DNA of 64,000 bases from Chlamydomonas reinhardtii (GCF_000002595.2 NC_057010.1:4077764-4141763); one strand, 5' to 3'; numbered from the stretch's first letter, positions 22,826-39,762 are shown. Program-made: numbers and translations. The notes: generated from the letters alone by a model not told the origin.

Positions 22826-24804
22826 GGTGCCACTCGGGGTCAGGTCGTTCGTCGATCGCCCGAGAGGGGGGGGGGGGGTTCCAGGCTTTTTTGCGGGTAA
22901 GTACCGTACCGGGGTCGACGCGGCTACACGACGCTCGGTATCGGTAAGTAACTCCGGCGCGCCGTCTGGGCGGGCTTCGTTTGTTGTTTTTCAAAACCAC
23001 ACACATACACACACGCACACACACACACACACGCGCGCACACACACCCCCTACCTCCACTGCGTCGTGCTCGTTGGCCCCTGTGGGGTCGGGCCACGCCA
23101 GCAGCACCTTGGCCAGGTGGCCCTGCGCGAACACACTCCAGCTGCGGAACTGCAGGGGGGGCGGGTGTGGGAGTGGGTGTGGGGAGCGAGGGGGGAGCGA
23201 AGGGTTGGAAGGTTGCGGGCAGAGGGGTGGTGGGCCGTTCACAACCCCGATGAACGGACAAGTTAAAACGAACTGCCAGCAGGATCCAGGCGGGACAGAT
23301 CACGCACGCGGCATGCGCGTGCGTTAGGTCACGCAGCACAGTGACAGCACTGTTGTGCGCTTCTGTTCATCTGTATATGTGCATCCCACCCCTCCCCCAC
23401 ACACCCACACCCACACACGCAGGCAGCGTTTCCCGCCCCCGCCCCACCCGCCCCCACCTTGTCGTTCCACACCCGGAACAGGCCCTGTAGGTCCATCATG
23501 CCCTCGAAGTCGCGCCCCTCCGCCAGCCCCAGCCACGCCACGTCAGCGCCGATGTTCTGCCCCACAAGCACCGCGTCGCGCGGCAGCAGCAGCCGGACCT
23601 GGCCCACCGCCTGGTGCGTGCGGGGATGGGTAATGCGCTTGTGCGTGAGTGTGTGTGCGTGTGTGTGCATGTGTGTGTGCGCGTGTGTGTGTGCGCGTGT
23701 GTGTGTGTGTGTGTGTGTGTCAGGGAGCGGGGAGGGGAGGGAGGGAGGGGCAACGCGTGAGAGGTGGTAACGGGTGCTGAGAATGGTACGGTAGGTGTGT
23801 GCATGGGTGTGTGCATGGGTGTGTGTTGGGCTGGAGCGGGTGGTTTGGGTAGGCAGGCGAGGAGTGATGCATTTGAAGCTGGGGCCGGTGGGAGGGAGAT
23901 GCGCAGACGGCGATGCAGTGTTGGAAACGGCGATCGACCTTAACCCCCCTGTGACACGCCTGTGCCCCCCACGTGCCACCTGAAAGCCCGCACGAGCCCC
24001 ACCCCCATTCATCCCCTTACGGGATTGGTTCAGAGTTAACCCCCATCCACCCACCCACCCAGCCCCGCCCTACACACGCGCCCACCTGTGCCAGCGGCAC
24101 GCCGTGTCTCTCCAGGACCTCGGCTGTGAGGCCGGTGAGGGGCGTCAGGTAGGACACCACTGGCTTGTCGGGCTTGACGTAGGCGTTCTGTGTGTGGATG
24201 GTGTGTGTGTGGTGTGATAGTGGGTGGTGGTGGTGGGTGGTACCGGTAGTTGGCGGTAGCATTGGGTGAAAGGGGTGGCAGGGGGCCGGACCGGGCAGGT
24301 CGTGTCAGGCGGGAGGCGGAGGGAGCTGCTGCAGATGTGGGAGCTGTCAAGGCGCTGGCTTCAGCAACGCTCGGCTGCATACACACATACACACACCCAC
24401 ACCCACGCCCACCCAAGCTCACGCCCACACACACGCACAACGGCACGCGGCGGCCTGCACTGGTACACACACAGACACCCTGCAGGGCCGCGTCCTTCCC
24501 GCCACCTCCCTAGGCCTCGGCAACGGGCCGCGGAAAGCTTCTAAGGACGCCCCTGCATGCCTCACTAGTAGTAATAGCAGCCCGGCACGTGCAGAGCTTG
24601 CTGACCAACGCGGGCTGCAGTGCTTGCCCAACCCCTGGCCTCGGTGCAAGTCAGTGCAACAGCCGGACCCCGCGCTGCACGCACCAGCAGCACTCGCATG
24701 TACTCGTCCACAACGGATATTTGAGCCACGGAGCGAGCATTATGGTCGGTGCCGGTCGCCACCGCCTCCACGTCGATTGCATAGTACTTGGCCCGCTGAG
24801 CCAT
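21873..24804 (-). CDS. DEDDh 3'-5' exonuclease (REXO4/ISG20-like)
   Basis: Six exons (minus): 24804-24685, 24187-24086, 23610-23458, 23149-23054, 22322-22260 and 22007-21873. Every exon is a whole number of codons, giving 222 residues. Exo motifs: Exo I YAIDVEAVATG (D11, E13), Exo II GQNIGADVAWLGL (D97), and Exo III EHDAVEDARKSM (H153 and D158, spanning exons 4-5). All four acidic residues and the histidine are present, so the enzyme should be active. The arrangement and the length suggest an RNA exonuclease of the REXO4 group. The C-terminus carries a Cys-rich tail, CMGNRKTCTCGAPFFG, with three cysteines, of unknown use. Intron 4 (22323-23053) contains long (CA)n tracts and dispersed repeats. 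Divergent from the F-box-like gene. Confidence 0.88.
22701..22822 (+). repeat. Two copies of a short dispersed repeat followed by (CA)n
   Basis: The motif TTTTCCTTGTGCTCTTTAAC occurs at 22704 and again at 22739. The second copy runs into an uninterrupted (CA)n tract of about 65 bases. All lie in intron 4 of the exonuclease gene. Further copies are at about 18634, 52280 (reverse) and 53011. Confidence 0.8.
22967..23000 (+). repeat. Dispersed repeat GGGCTTCGTTTGTTGTTTTT
   Basis: Similar to 33987-34027 and, reversed, to 52223-52256. All three are intronic and next to (CA)n tracts. Confidence 0.6.
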
Positions 24805-25094
24805 AGTGCCGATGAGCGCGGAGATGCAGGGCGGAGGAGCTGAGGTGCAGGGCTACGAGCCCGTAAAAGCTTCTAATGGGACCTATTTCATTTGGATGTG
24901 GCTTAAGACGACAAACCTGGGCCAGTGATGGTCAACGAAGCGACCTCGGAAATGGACACGAATGAACGCGTTAGGAAAGAGGCATGCAGTTATCAATTTA
25001 TATACTAAAAGCTGTATAATTGGTGTTACACAAGATATCTCGGAATAGGCTTCATTTGTTCACGAGCTCAACCTCGTTGCACCCGCACGCTGCG
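24805..25094. promoter_or_regulatory. Shared 5' region of divergent exonuclease and F-box-like genes
   Basis: Only 290 bases separate the two start codons. It is AT-rich for this genome around 24980-25050. No known motif recognised. Confidence 0.5.
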
Positions 25095-29773
<4,679 letters not shown>

Positions 29774-30338
29774 TTGGTGGTGTGGTGGGGTGGTGGGGTC
29801 GTGGAGTGTGGAGGCATGGGCCTGACGGCCGTGGCAATCTGATGGCCATTCGTGCGGCTGTAGGCCTGTGAAGGATGAATGAGGCCTGAAGCACGGAAGA
29901 AGATGCTGTGAAGCTGTTGGCGGAAGGGGAGGCTGGATGTGCCGTGACTGCCGTTTACCCATGGTGGAGGTGTGGCTGGAGTGCTGGGATTTGGAATGGT
30001 GTTTGGTGCAGTGGTGCCCGCTTGGCCAAGATTACGAAGGGGTTGTCGCTTTCATACCCGCCGCTGAGGCGCTCCACAAGCGGTTGACCCTATGAGTGTA
30101 GACTCGAGCCCAGACACAGTGTTGTTGCTCAACTTCCGGCCGCTATGGAGACGCTAGGGATGCTGGGCAGGGAGGTTTGGGGCAGTTCGGTGGGCAACGA
30201 TGCGGTGCCCAGTGCAGGAAAGAAATGGTCACGGTGACAGACCCAGGATCCACTCAACTCGCTAACGCCTACATTGCTTCATAATTTGCCTCGACTATAC
30301 GTGTAACACTATAGGCTAATCTACTGGTGATTATTCGC
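29774..30338 (+). other. 3' UTR of F-box-like gene and 5' region of prolidase
   Basis: 565 bases between a stop and the next start on the same strand, with no further gene seen. The poly(A) signal of the first gene is only 33 bases before the first possible ATG of the second. Confidence 0.55.
30302..30306 (+). terminator. Poly(A) signal TGTAA of the F-box-like gene
   Basis: First TGTAA after the stop at 29773. Confidence 0.65.
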
Positions 30339-33300
30339 ATGCTTCTTCGCAACTTGACAGGACTTGCCGGTCGCAGCCACACGCATAGCTGCGCTGGAGC
30401 CGGTGCTGGTGCATTAAAGCTAGCGTTTCCTATAGCGGCGAGGGCTTGCCGCCCGCTAGCGACAGTCCGCACGATGGCTACTGCGCAGACGCATGCGGTG
30501 GGGCTGGACATTCCTATCGAGGCGGACACCTATCACATGGGGCCGGGAACGCTTCGGTAAGCCATGTAACGGTTTGGCCCGCACCGGCAGTCCACCATCC
30601 TCCACGCATCCCAGCCCCGGCATCCATCGCGACACCCACACTCTCGCTCCTGCTATCCTCTGCTCGCCCCTCCACCCCCAACGCGACACGCAGCATCTCG
30701 CGCAAGGCCTTCCACGGCAAGCTACGCAGCCGGCTGCTGGAGCGGCTGCAGGCGGTGCTGCCAGAGGACCAGCGGGGCCTCATCTTCCTGGAGGTACCGC
30801 GGGGGGGGGGGGAGAAGACAGCAAGGGGTGGGTGGTTGGCTGTAGATACCAGCCCAAACTGAATCGAACCCAACGCAAACTAGCGAGCGGGTGCGGGCTG
30901 GAGAGTGGAGACTGTCGCTGGGGAGAAGCCGGGGTGGTTGGGTTGAAGCACAGGGGCGGCATGGGCGATGACAGGGGACTACGTGATAGAGCATCGGCAG
31001 GCCAGGCTGCTGCCGCGGTGGTGGCCATGGCGGTCAAGGGGCTTCATGGAAAATCGCTGTCGGGCTATAGGGGCTGGAGGGTTGGCGGAATGGAGCGCCG
31101 ATAGGTCCAGGCCTCTGCCGCGGGGGGGGGGGGTTGTGTGACAGAGGTGGCAGCGGTGGTGGGGGAATGTGGCGTGCCGCACTCCAGGGCCCATCACCGC
31201 ATGCGCTCCCTCCCGACCGCTGCTGGTGCTGCTGGCCCCACCTCCCCGCACCCTTCATGCTCACCACCACAAATCCCTCTCCCCTGCAGGGCGGCAAGGA
31301 GCAGCACCAGTACACCTCGGACGGAGAGCCCCTGTTCAGGTGTGTATGTGTGTGTACATGTGTGTGTATGTGTCCGTGGTGCTGAGGTGCTGATTACGCA
31401 TGGTTTGGTGCGGAGGTGCTGATTCCGCATGGTTTGGTGCGGAGGTGCTGATGCCGTCATCCGAACCGCTCAACCCCGCACGCACCCACACATACCTCAC
31501 ACCCGCGCACATACTCACATACGGTCATCTTCCTCCTCCCACCCTCCCCCACCCCTACGCCTTTGCTTCTTAATCATGAATGTAACCCCCTCAGGCAGGA
31601 GGCCTACATGCACTACTTGTTCGGTGTGCAGGAGAACGACTGGTTCGGGGCGCTGTGTGTCAAGACGGTGCGTGCCGCCGCCGTGCCGTGGGGCCATCGG
31701 GCTGCCGTGACGCCGTACAGCTGTGTCCGTACGGCACCGCCGCCGTACATCTGACACGCCCTGTGGGTACGGGACCTCTGCGAAATGTGGAGGTGGTGTC
31801 GAGCGCACGGCGGTCCGTTGGCCTTACCCCCGCCCCACAACTTTCCCCCACCCGCCCGCCCAGGGCAAGTCGTACCTGTTCGCGCCGCGCCTGCCCGACT
31901 CGTACGCGGTGTGGATGGGGAAGCTGAAGAGCCTGGAGGAGTGGCGGGCCAAGTACGGCGTGGACGCCGTACACTGGGTGGACGAGATGGCTGACGTCAT
32001 CCGGGGGCTGCAGCCGCCCTGCCTGCACGTGCTGCACGGCAAGAACACCGACAGGTGCGCGCGCGTGTGTGTGTGCGCGTGTGTTAAACAAAAACAAACG
32101 GAACAATTCCGCCATACACGCGCGCGCAGTTACCAACAAATACCTACGCCGGTGCGCGTGTGTGTGTGTATGTGTGTGTGTGTGTGTGGTGGCGGGGGGA
32201 GGGTCACAGGGGAAGAAACACGGACAGGTGTGTGGGGTGGAGTGGGGTTTGGGGGTGGGGTCAGGGGCTGGAATCGGAAAGAGGGGGGGATGCATGGGGT
32301 TGGGGGGAGACTTGACGCGGGGAACGCAGGCCAAGTGGTGGGCACGCGAGGGCAGCAGGGAACCCCAGAAGAGTACTGCACTTGCTGAGTGCTGCCATCG
32401 CGCCCAGCCCCTGCTCCTCTATCCTACCTCTCTCTAACCCCTCACCTCCCTACCCCTCACCTCACTGCCTTACGTGCTGCCCCTGCCTGTTCTCCCCACC
32501 TATGCTCCTCCTGCCTCCTCCCCCTTGCCCCCCCCCCCACCAGCGGTCTGGACGTACTGCCGCCCGCCGCCCCGCCGCCCGGCATACCGCTGGAGCAGCA
32601 ACACCTGTTCCCCGCCCTCACCGAGTGCCGCGTGGTGGGTGGGTGGGTGGGTGGGTGTGTGCGGGGCTGTGTGCGTGGCGTGTGTGGGTGTCTTCAGGGT
32701 AGGTTCAATCCAATTGCAACCAGACGGGGGTGGGCCGTTTCCACCAGTCCCATGAAACAGTAAGGGCGTGAAGCCGTGGCTTGTACACCCCAAACCCAAA
32801 GAATACGCAAAAGCCCAGCACCCGTCCAACCCATACAACCCGATCACCCGGCCCCCGCCACCGCCACCGCCACCCTCAGTTCAAGACGCCGGAGGAGGTG
32901 GAGGTGATCCGCTACGCCAACGCGGTGGGCTCCGCCGCGCACGCCGCCATGATGCGCAGCTGCCGGCCCGGGCTCATGGAGTACCAGCTGGAGGCCACCT
33001 TCCTGCACCACTGCTACAGTCAGGTGGGGTAGCGGGGGCGGGGGTGGGGAGGGGCGCGTGGGGGGTTGGGAGGGGCGCGTGTGGGTGTGGGTGTGGGTGT
33101 GGGTTTGAGTGTGGATGTGAGTGACTGTGCGTCAAGGGGACACAGAACTAGTGCGCCCCAAGGGCTGTGAGGGGCGGATTGATCTTATGACGGGCACCGC
33201 TGCCTCCTCCTCGTCCTTCTCTTCGCCCCGCCTTGAGAGTGAGAGTGAGAGTGCGTCCAGGGCACAAGTGCGCCCGGGTGTGAGACTTGGGTTGACCTGA

Positions 33301-33620
33301 TGACGGGTGCCACTGGTCGACTTTTTGCGCCCCGCTCACTACCTTACCCTCCTCCTTCTCCGTCTCTCCCCTCCCCTCCCCATTCCCAGGGCGGCTGCCG
33401 CAGCGCCATGTATACACCCATCGCCGCCAGCGGCCCCAACGCAGCCATCCTGCACTACGGCCACGCCGGCGCGCCCAACGGTGAGGCGTGTGCTGTGGTG
33501 TGTGGTGTGTGCTGTGTTGTGTGTGGTGTTTTGTGTGGTGTGCGATGTGCATATAGCTTTGGCACCTGCTTGTTGGGCTCGGTCCTGTAACACCCCCCCT
33601 TACACACACACACACACATA

Positions 33621-33682
<62 letters not shown>

Positions 33683-33938
33683 ACCACCACCACCACCACC
33701 ACCACCACCACGTGTCTCACTCTTTCCTGCCCACCCACCCACCCCGTCCAGACCGGCAGATGTGTGACGGCGACCTGGCGCTGCTGGACTGCGGCTGTGA
33801 GTACTACGTGTACGGCAGTGACATCACAACCACGTGGCCCGTCAACGGTGAGAGGTGTACGGTATGGGGTGTACGGCAGTACTGGCGGCGCCGGCCTTGT
33901 GATCGCACACCCATGACAGAGGCTGTGTACTCACTGAC

Positions 33939-33978
<40 letters not shown>

Positions 33979-35687
33979 CGCGTGTCGCTGGGCGGGCTTT
34001 CGTTTCGTTTTTTAACACAACGCGTGTACGGCTGTGTACTGCTGCTGGTGCTGCCGGTGCAGGCAAGTTCACTCCGCAGCAGCGGGGTGTTTACGAGGCG
34101 GTGATGACGGCGCACAGGGACGTGCTGGCGGCCATGAAGCCGGGCGTGTCGTGGCTGGTGAGGCCTGGAGGGGGGTGGGAGGGGGTGAGCGCGGGTGCAG
34201 AGGAGGGGGGTAGGGGGCGAGAGCGGGGAAGCAGGGGGAGGGGCCGGTCAGGGGGAGGAGGGGGTTGAGGGCTGCATTGCTGGCGGAGTGGGGCGGGAGG
34301 CGGCGCTGGTGGGAGCGGTATGCAGGGGCTGACAGCCCAGTGAACCCGCCCCGCCGCACACCTGCACCTACACAAACATGGCACATGTGCCCTCGTGCTG
34401 TCCTGACACACAATGTATCTCCGCACTGCGCATTGCACTTTCCTGCGCAGCAATCCTACTCAGTACGCACTTCTCACCCGCACATTTCTCTCTCTCTCTC
34501 TCATCTCTGTCTCTTTCGCTCTGTCTCGTCCGCGCAGTCCATGCAGGAGCTGGCCTACCGCCGCATCCTTGAGGGTCTGGCGGCGGCGGGGCTGCTGGCG
34601 GGCGGCAGTGTGGACGACTACCTGGCGGCGGAGCTGGGTGCACTGTTCATGCCGCACGGTGGGGGGGGGGCGGTGGGGCGACAGGCGGGGCAGGAGGGGT
34701 GCGGCGATGGCAGGTGGCGGGGAAGGATGTAGAGGCGGGAAGAGACGGCCCAGGGGAGGGATGCGGGCGCCCCTGGAAGGCGATTGGCCAGTCCCGAGCA
34801 AAGCAGCACGGCGGGGGTTCGGGCGTGCGGGCTGACGGCGGCACTCCCAGCTACAAAGCCCTGGGCGCTTGCTGTCAGACATGGCGCCATCGCTCAGCCC
34901 ACCTACCCAGTCCCGTGCCCACAGCCACCCGCAGTGTCACCCAGTCATATCCCTCCCTACCTGCTGTCCCTCCTCCCCCCTCTATTGCATTGGGTTCGGT
35001 TTAGTTTGGGCTGGTATCTACAACCCCCCGCATCCCCGCTCCTTGATCCCCCACCCCTCCATCTCCCCTCCCCCATCCCCTCCATCCCCTCCTCTCCTCC
35101 TTTCCTCCCACCCACAGGCCTGGGCCACTTCCTGGGCCTCAACACACACGACGTGGGCGGCTACCCGCCCGCCGGCCCCGCCCGCTCCGCCCGCCCCGGC
35201 TTCAGCCGCCTGCGCACCGCCCGGCTGCTACAGCCCGGCATGGTGATCACGGTGGAGCCGGGCTGCTACTTCAACCCGGTGCTGCTACTGCCGGCGCTGG
35301 AGGTGCGCGTGGGGGCGTGTAGTGCGATGGTGCGCGTGTGGGCGTGGGTTGTGGGTGTGGGTGTCGCGCATAGCAATGCTGCTCCATTGATTTTTTGGTG
35401 TCTGCGGCCGTTGCACTGATCCTTTCGCTTTCACTACTCCCAAGTGAGCAGCTCGGCCGCCGGGCTCCGCGTCCGCCGCCCTCCCTGTCCCCTTTGCTTG
35501 TGCACAGGACCCGGTGCAGTCCAAGTACCTGGTGCGGGATGTGGTGATGTCGTACCTGCAGCTGGGGGGCGTGCGGCTGGAGGACAACGTGGTGGTGACG
35601 GAGGGGGGCGCGGAGAGCCTGACACGCGTGCCGCGGTCGGTGGAGGAGGTGGAGCGCGTGATGGCGGGGGGCGACTGGCCGCAATGA
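30339..35687 (+). CDS. PEPD: Xaa-Pro dipeptidase (prolidase), M24B metallopeptidase
   Basis: Thirteen exons: 30339-30556, 30694-30793, 31290-31339, 31595-31667, 31864-32054, 32544-32634, 32880-33023, 33390-33480, 33752-33847, 34063-34157, 34538-34658, 35118-35302 and 35508-35687, 544 residues. The product follows human PEPD almost segment by segment: [63 protein letters not shown]. The five metal ligands are present: two Asp in [19 protein letters not shown], His in HGLGHFLGL, Glu in ITVEPGCYF and Glu in [12 protein letters not shown] (human D276, D287, H370, E412, E452). It hydrolyses dipeptides with C-terminal Pro and recycles proline. The first 45 residues are basic and Ala-rich, like an organelle presequence. 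An in-frame second ATG at 30474 ([10 protein letters not shown]) would give a cytosolic form. Confidence 0.95.
30841..30885 (-). repeat. Dispersed intronic repeat A (reverse), in prolidase intron 2
   Basis: Reverse complement contains GGGCTGGTATCTACA preceded by a GGTTCGATTCAGTTT-like segment. It matches the copies at 34984, 39268, 45280, 54201 and (reverse) 18921. Confidence 0.75.
33602..33710 (+). repeat. (CA)n then (CAC)n tract in prolidase intron 8
   Basis: About 78 bases of CA repeat pass into about 30 bases of ACC repeat just upstream of the exon 9 acceptor. Confidence 0.9.
33987..34027 (+). repeat. Dispersed repeat GGGCTTTCGTTTCGTTTTTT
   Basis: Same short element as at 22967 and (reverse) 52223. 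It lies in intron 9 of prolidase, after a (CA)n tract. Confidence 0.55.
34984..35029 (+). repeat. Dispersed intronic repeat A, in prolidase intron 11
   Basis: Carries GGTTTAGTTTGGGCTGGTAT and then a run of C. Nearly identical to 45305-45350. Confidence 0.8.
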
Positions 35688-35769
35688 GCTGATGGCAGAG
35701 ATCCATAGCCGGATGTTTTCATTTTCAAGAAGCAGGAGCAGCTTGAGGGCATTGCCAAGAAGCCGGGCT

Positions 35770-35774
35770 TGTAA
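35770..35774 (+). terminator. Poly(A) signal TGTAA of prolidase
   Basis: TGTAA 83 bases after the prolidase stop. It lies at or just before the start region of the next gene, so spacing between the two transcripts is tight. Confidence 0.6.
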
Positions 35775-35778
35775 GAGA

Positions 35779-38700
35779 ATGCAATCCAATTTCTCTTCCA
35801 AACGGCATGGTCTACATTTGGAGCGCTCACGCAAGCTGCAAATACACAGCATCAATAGGGAGATACATAGGGGGACATTTCCGCAGGTGCACACCACCGC
35901 GACCGATGCATTCTGCCCGTCGCGCAGCTTGCACCAAACAACTCGCGGCGCTCGTGCATTCTGGCAAGCTAAGCAATCATTCTCAGCTGGTTCTGGAAGC
36001 ACGCGGCCATGCAGCGACATCGCGGCCAGGGTGCACGTAGGGCAGCCAGCGTCAGCCCCTGCACACCGCAGCACCACCGCCCCGCCTGCCACCCCCCTGG
36101 ACTCGGCCCAGGCCGTCTCCTCCTACGTGCTGCAACAGGCCCAGCTGCTTCAGCTCCTGGGCATTCCTCAGCGCTCGCCACCTGGCCCCCAAGCGGGTAG
36201 TTGCGGACAGCAACAACAGCAACAACAGCAACACCTGCAACAGCAGCAATCAGGCCATCCGCTACTGCATGTGACAGAGTTGTCGGGCGGCAAGATCAAC
36301 TACGTGTGGACTGTGCGGGGGCCGCGAGGGGCCGTGGTGCTCAAGTACGCGGCGCCCTACGTCCGGTCCATTGGCCCGGAGTTCGAGCTGCCGCAGGCGA
36401 GTACCGGTAGCTAGTGGTGGGCGGCAGTAGGGAGGCAGCAGGGAACAGCAGGGGGCAGGCTGGAGGGCTGGCTGGCCTGAGTCGTGATATTGGTGGTCCT
36501 TTGGAGAGATATGCCGTAACCGCAGCGTTGCTGTGCATGCGTCCGCAGCGGCAGCGCCCACACGGCACCCTGCATGCCCTGCCTGCCGTGTTGCACGTGC
36601 GGTAATAAGGCAGCTGGTGACGTGTGCGGTCTGTGACATTCGTGTCTTCACGCACGCACATGCAGGCCCGGCTGGATGTGGAGGCCGCCGCCATGTCCGC
36701 CGCCGCCGCCGCCTGCCGCCGCCACGTGCCCCGCCTGCTGCTTCACGACCCGGCCGCCTGCGTGCTGGTGCAGGAGCTGGTGGGGGCGGAGGTGGGGGAG
36801 GCGGTGGGGGAGGCGGGGGCTGTAGCAGGAGCAGCAGGACCTGCAGGGGCAACAGGCGGCGGCGGCGGCGCTGGGCCATCGAGCAGCAGCAGGCGGTAAG
36901 CACGCGAGCGTGTGACGAGGAAGCTGTGTTTACCTGCTGATATGGTATGAGTAATGGCCCGCCCCGACATGACACGTGTGTCCCCGCCGCCGCATGCCGC
37001 AGGATCAAACTGGTGGACGCCCTGGCGCCCTGGCGCACCCCCGCACCCACCCCCAGCAGCCCCCCACCTGCTACTGCCGCTACTGCCGCTACTGCCGCTG
37101 GACAACAGAGCAGCGTTGTCAGCAGCAGCAGCAACGGTAGCAGCGCCACTAGCAGCAGTAGCAACGGCAGCGCTAGCAATACTAGCAGCAGTAGCAGCAG
37201 CAGCAGCAGCAGTAGCAGCAGCACTGGGCGCGTGCCGCTGCCGCACCCCCGCCTGGCTGCTGACCTGGCGCACCTGCTATCCAGCTACCTGCTGCAGAAC
37301 TCCATACACGCCGCCGCCGCCGCAGACGCCGCCACGGTTGCCGACGCAGGCGCTGGGGGCAGGGGCACTAGCAGCAAAGACGGCAGTAGCAGCAGCAGCG
37401 GCAGCCCTGGCGGCAGTAGCGGTAGTGGTGGTCGCGGCGGCCGGGGCGGGGCGGTGGGTCGGCACCTGGCGGCGGCGGAGCAGCTGCGGCGGGCGAATGA
37501 GGCCGTGGTGCGTACGAGGGGGCTGCTGGGAGGGGGGGTAGCGTGGCATGTGATTGCACAAGGTGAATGTACAAGACAGCAAAGGTTGAGTCGTTGTAGG
37601 TGCCGTCGCAGGAGGAGCGACCTGTGTTGTGTGAGAGCACCAGGGAGGGAAACAGGATTGCTGTGTGTGTATGTGTGTGTATGTGTGTGTGTGTGCCTGT
37701 CAACGAAAGCACTGAGTGGCCTACCTTGTGTACCTCCACGTGGGGTGACTGCTGTCGCAGGTGTCCGCCAACGCCGCTGTGGTGATCTCGGACCCCTGGG
37801 ACGAGGCCTGCCCGCGCAACTGCGTGCCGCAGCCGGTGGCGGAGCAGGTGGCGGAACTGAGGCGAGTAGGGGGCCGTGGGGGGCGTGGGGGGCGTTTGTG
37901 TGGGGGGTTATCTTGTATATGTGCTGCCAAACAATGCGGCGTGTGTACGTGGGTTGAAGCCGTGGGGTGGCTCGTGGTCTTGGAGACGGGAGGCACGCAG
38001 GACTGTTGTTGCCAACCCCCACCGGCGGCACGCCCACCTGCACATGGGCCGCGCCTGCTGCAACCGTGTCCTTGCCGCTGCCGATGCCGCTGCTGCCCTG
38101 CTGCACCTGCCGTGTTTGCTGCCCCCTGCCCCTGCCCCTTGCTGCCCCTGCTGGCCCCTGCTGCCTCTGGTGTCCCTGTCTCTGCCCCCCTGCTGCCCCC
38201 TGCTGCCTCTGGTGCCCCTATCTCTGCTCCCTGCCGCTGCCCCCTACATGCGCAGGGCCGACGCGGTCGTGCGCTCCGAGGTGTCGCGGCTGCTGCAGCT
38301 CTACCTCGGCAGCCGGGAGGCGCTGATACACAACGGTGAGCTACAGCGGCACAGCTATCTTGGTGCTGCATGGAGTTGTGTCTTTGGAATCCGGTGGGAT
38401 GCGCCGTATCGCATTTCGTGCGATGCTGATGACACGCAACTTGTACCTTAATTCTTTCAGTTTCCTACTTTCCTGTTTTGCAGACCTGACGACCGGTAAT
38501 CTGTTGGTGCCTGCGCCGCCAGCCGCCAGCAGCAGCCAGAGCGGTGGCAGCAGCAGTAGCAGCCCGCGAGGTGCTACTGCCGCACCGGCTGCTGCTGCTA
38601 CTGCCGCTGCCACGGCTACAGCCGACACGCACCTGATCGACTGGGAGTTCGCGACGTACGGTCCCATGGCGTTCGACCTGGGCTGCCTCATAGGCAACCT

Positions 38701-39762
38701 GCTGCTGGCCTACTGCGCCGCAAGAGCTCAGTATCATGACTCGGACGGCGGCAGTAGCAGTGGCAGCGGCAGCAGCAGTAGCAGTCGCGGTGCTAGCAGT
38801 GGCAATAGCAGTAGCGATAGCAGCGGGCTGCAGCTGGCGGCGGCGCTGCTGGAGGTCGTGGTGGGGTTCTGGGAGCGCTTTGACGCGGCCGTGTCACACA
38901 GGGGCGGCAGTAGCAGTGGCAGTAGCAGCAGCAGGGGTTACGGAGACGTCGGGACTAGCAGCAGCAGCAGCAACAGCAGTAGTAGCGGCCAGGCTGCACC
39001 ACCTGTGGTCCTGGGCTGTGAGGAGCTGCAGCAGCTGTGGAGTGACAGGTGCGCGAGAGGGCACAGATGCGGGACCCCTTCTTCATCTGGTGCGGGCGTC
39101 GGGTCTGGGGTTGGGAAGCAATCGGTGTACCGGCTGTTAGGTGCACCCCAACCCGCTCCCTCGTCCTTTCGGTCGTGGCTCCCTGCCTGCCGATTCCTGT
39201 GCTGCACTGCCAAGCAACCACCATGACGTGATTGCCTGCTGCACCATGCATGCATACATTCGTTCTCAAAGCATCGGCCACGCTCTCCGCCTCGCTCTTT
39301 TGTACTGGCTTCGGTTTAGCTTGGGATGGTATTTACAATCCCCCCTTTCCTTAGCTACCGTAGTCATGAATGTTAATCCCCTCAGAAGTTCCATGTTATA
39401 CAAACCATTCTCCCTCCCCCCTGCCCCGGCCCCGCAGCCTGGGCTACGCCGGCTGCGTGGTGGCCCGCCTGACCTTTGGCATGCACCACTACCCGGCACT
39501 GGACGGCGTGGCCCACCCTGACCGCCGCGCCGCCGCACAGCGCCTGGCGCTGCGGCTGGCAGCGGCGCTGCTGCGGCCCCAGCAGCGGGCGGCGCAGGGC
39601 TGGCAGCAGCAGCCGCGGGGTGGGGAGGCGGCGGCCGTGGGGTTGGGGGCGCAGGGCGTTGGGGAGTTGGGTGTGGGCGTGGGCGTGAGCGCTGGAGTGC
39701 GGCGGCTGGTGGCGGATGCTGAGGCATGGGCGGTGGAGGAGCTGAGGGGGCAGGGGCTGTGA
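35779..39762 (+). CDS. MTK: Methylthioribose kinase-like protein
   Basis: Seven exons: about 35779-36396, 36666-36895, 37003-37507, 37761-37861, 38256-38335, 38484-39048 and 39438-39762. The start is uncertain; 35779 is one in-frame ATG and nothing before about 36080 looks conserved. Family landmarks: GGKINYVWTVRGPRGAVVLK, YAAPYVRSIGPEFEL, VVISDPWDEACPRN, ALIHNDLTTGNLLV (catalytic loop, Asp kept, His-Asn-Asp where MTKs have His-Gly-Asp) and HLIDWEFATYGPMAFDLG (metal-binding Asp). MTK phosphorylates 5-methylthioribose in the methionine salvage pathway in the cytosol. Large Gln, Ser and Gly insertions (36210-36255, 37130-37220, 38740-38990) enlarge it well beyond the usual length of about 420. 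Introns 1 and 4 need GC donors. Enzyme identity is fairly sure; activity is not proven, because the insertions are extreme. Confidence 0.8.
39268..39346 (+). repeat. Dispersed intronic repeat A, in MTK-like intron 6
   Basis: About 80 bases similar to 45280-45353, including AAGCATCGGCCACGCTCTCC and TTCGGTTTAGCTTGGGATGG. Confidence 0.8.

Noticed and set aside
22431-23002. Open frames of repeated Val-Cys or Thr-His
   Set aside because: Translations of (GT)n/(CA)n microsatellites. The same applies near 26000, 26400, 33650, 49550, 53350 and 54300.
35692-35778. First ATG codons of the open frame as the MTK-like start
   Set aside because: They lie within or before the prolidase poly(A) signal region and the encoded sequence is not conserved. 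The true start is left open.
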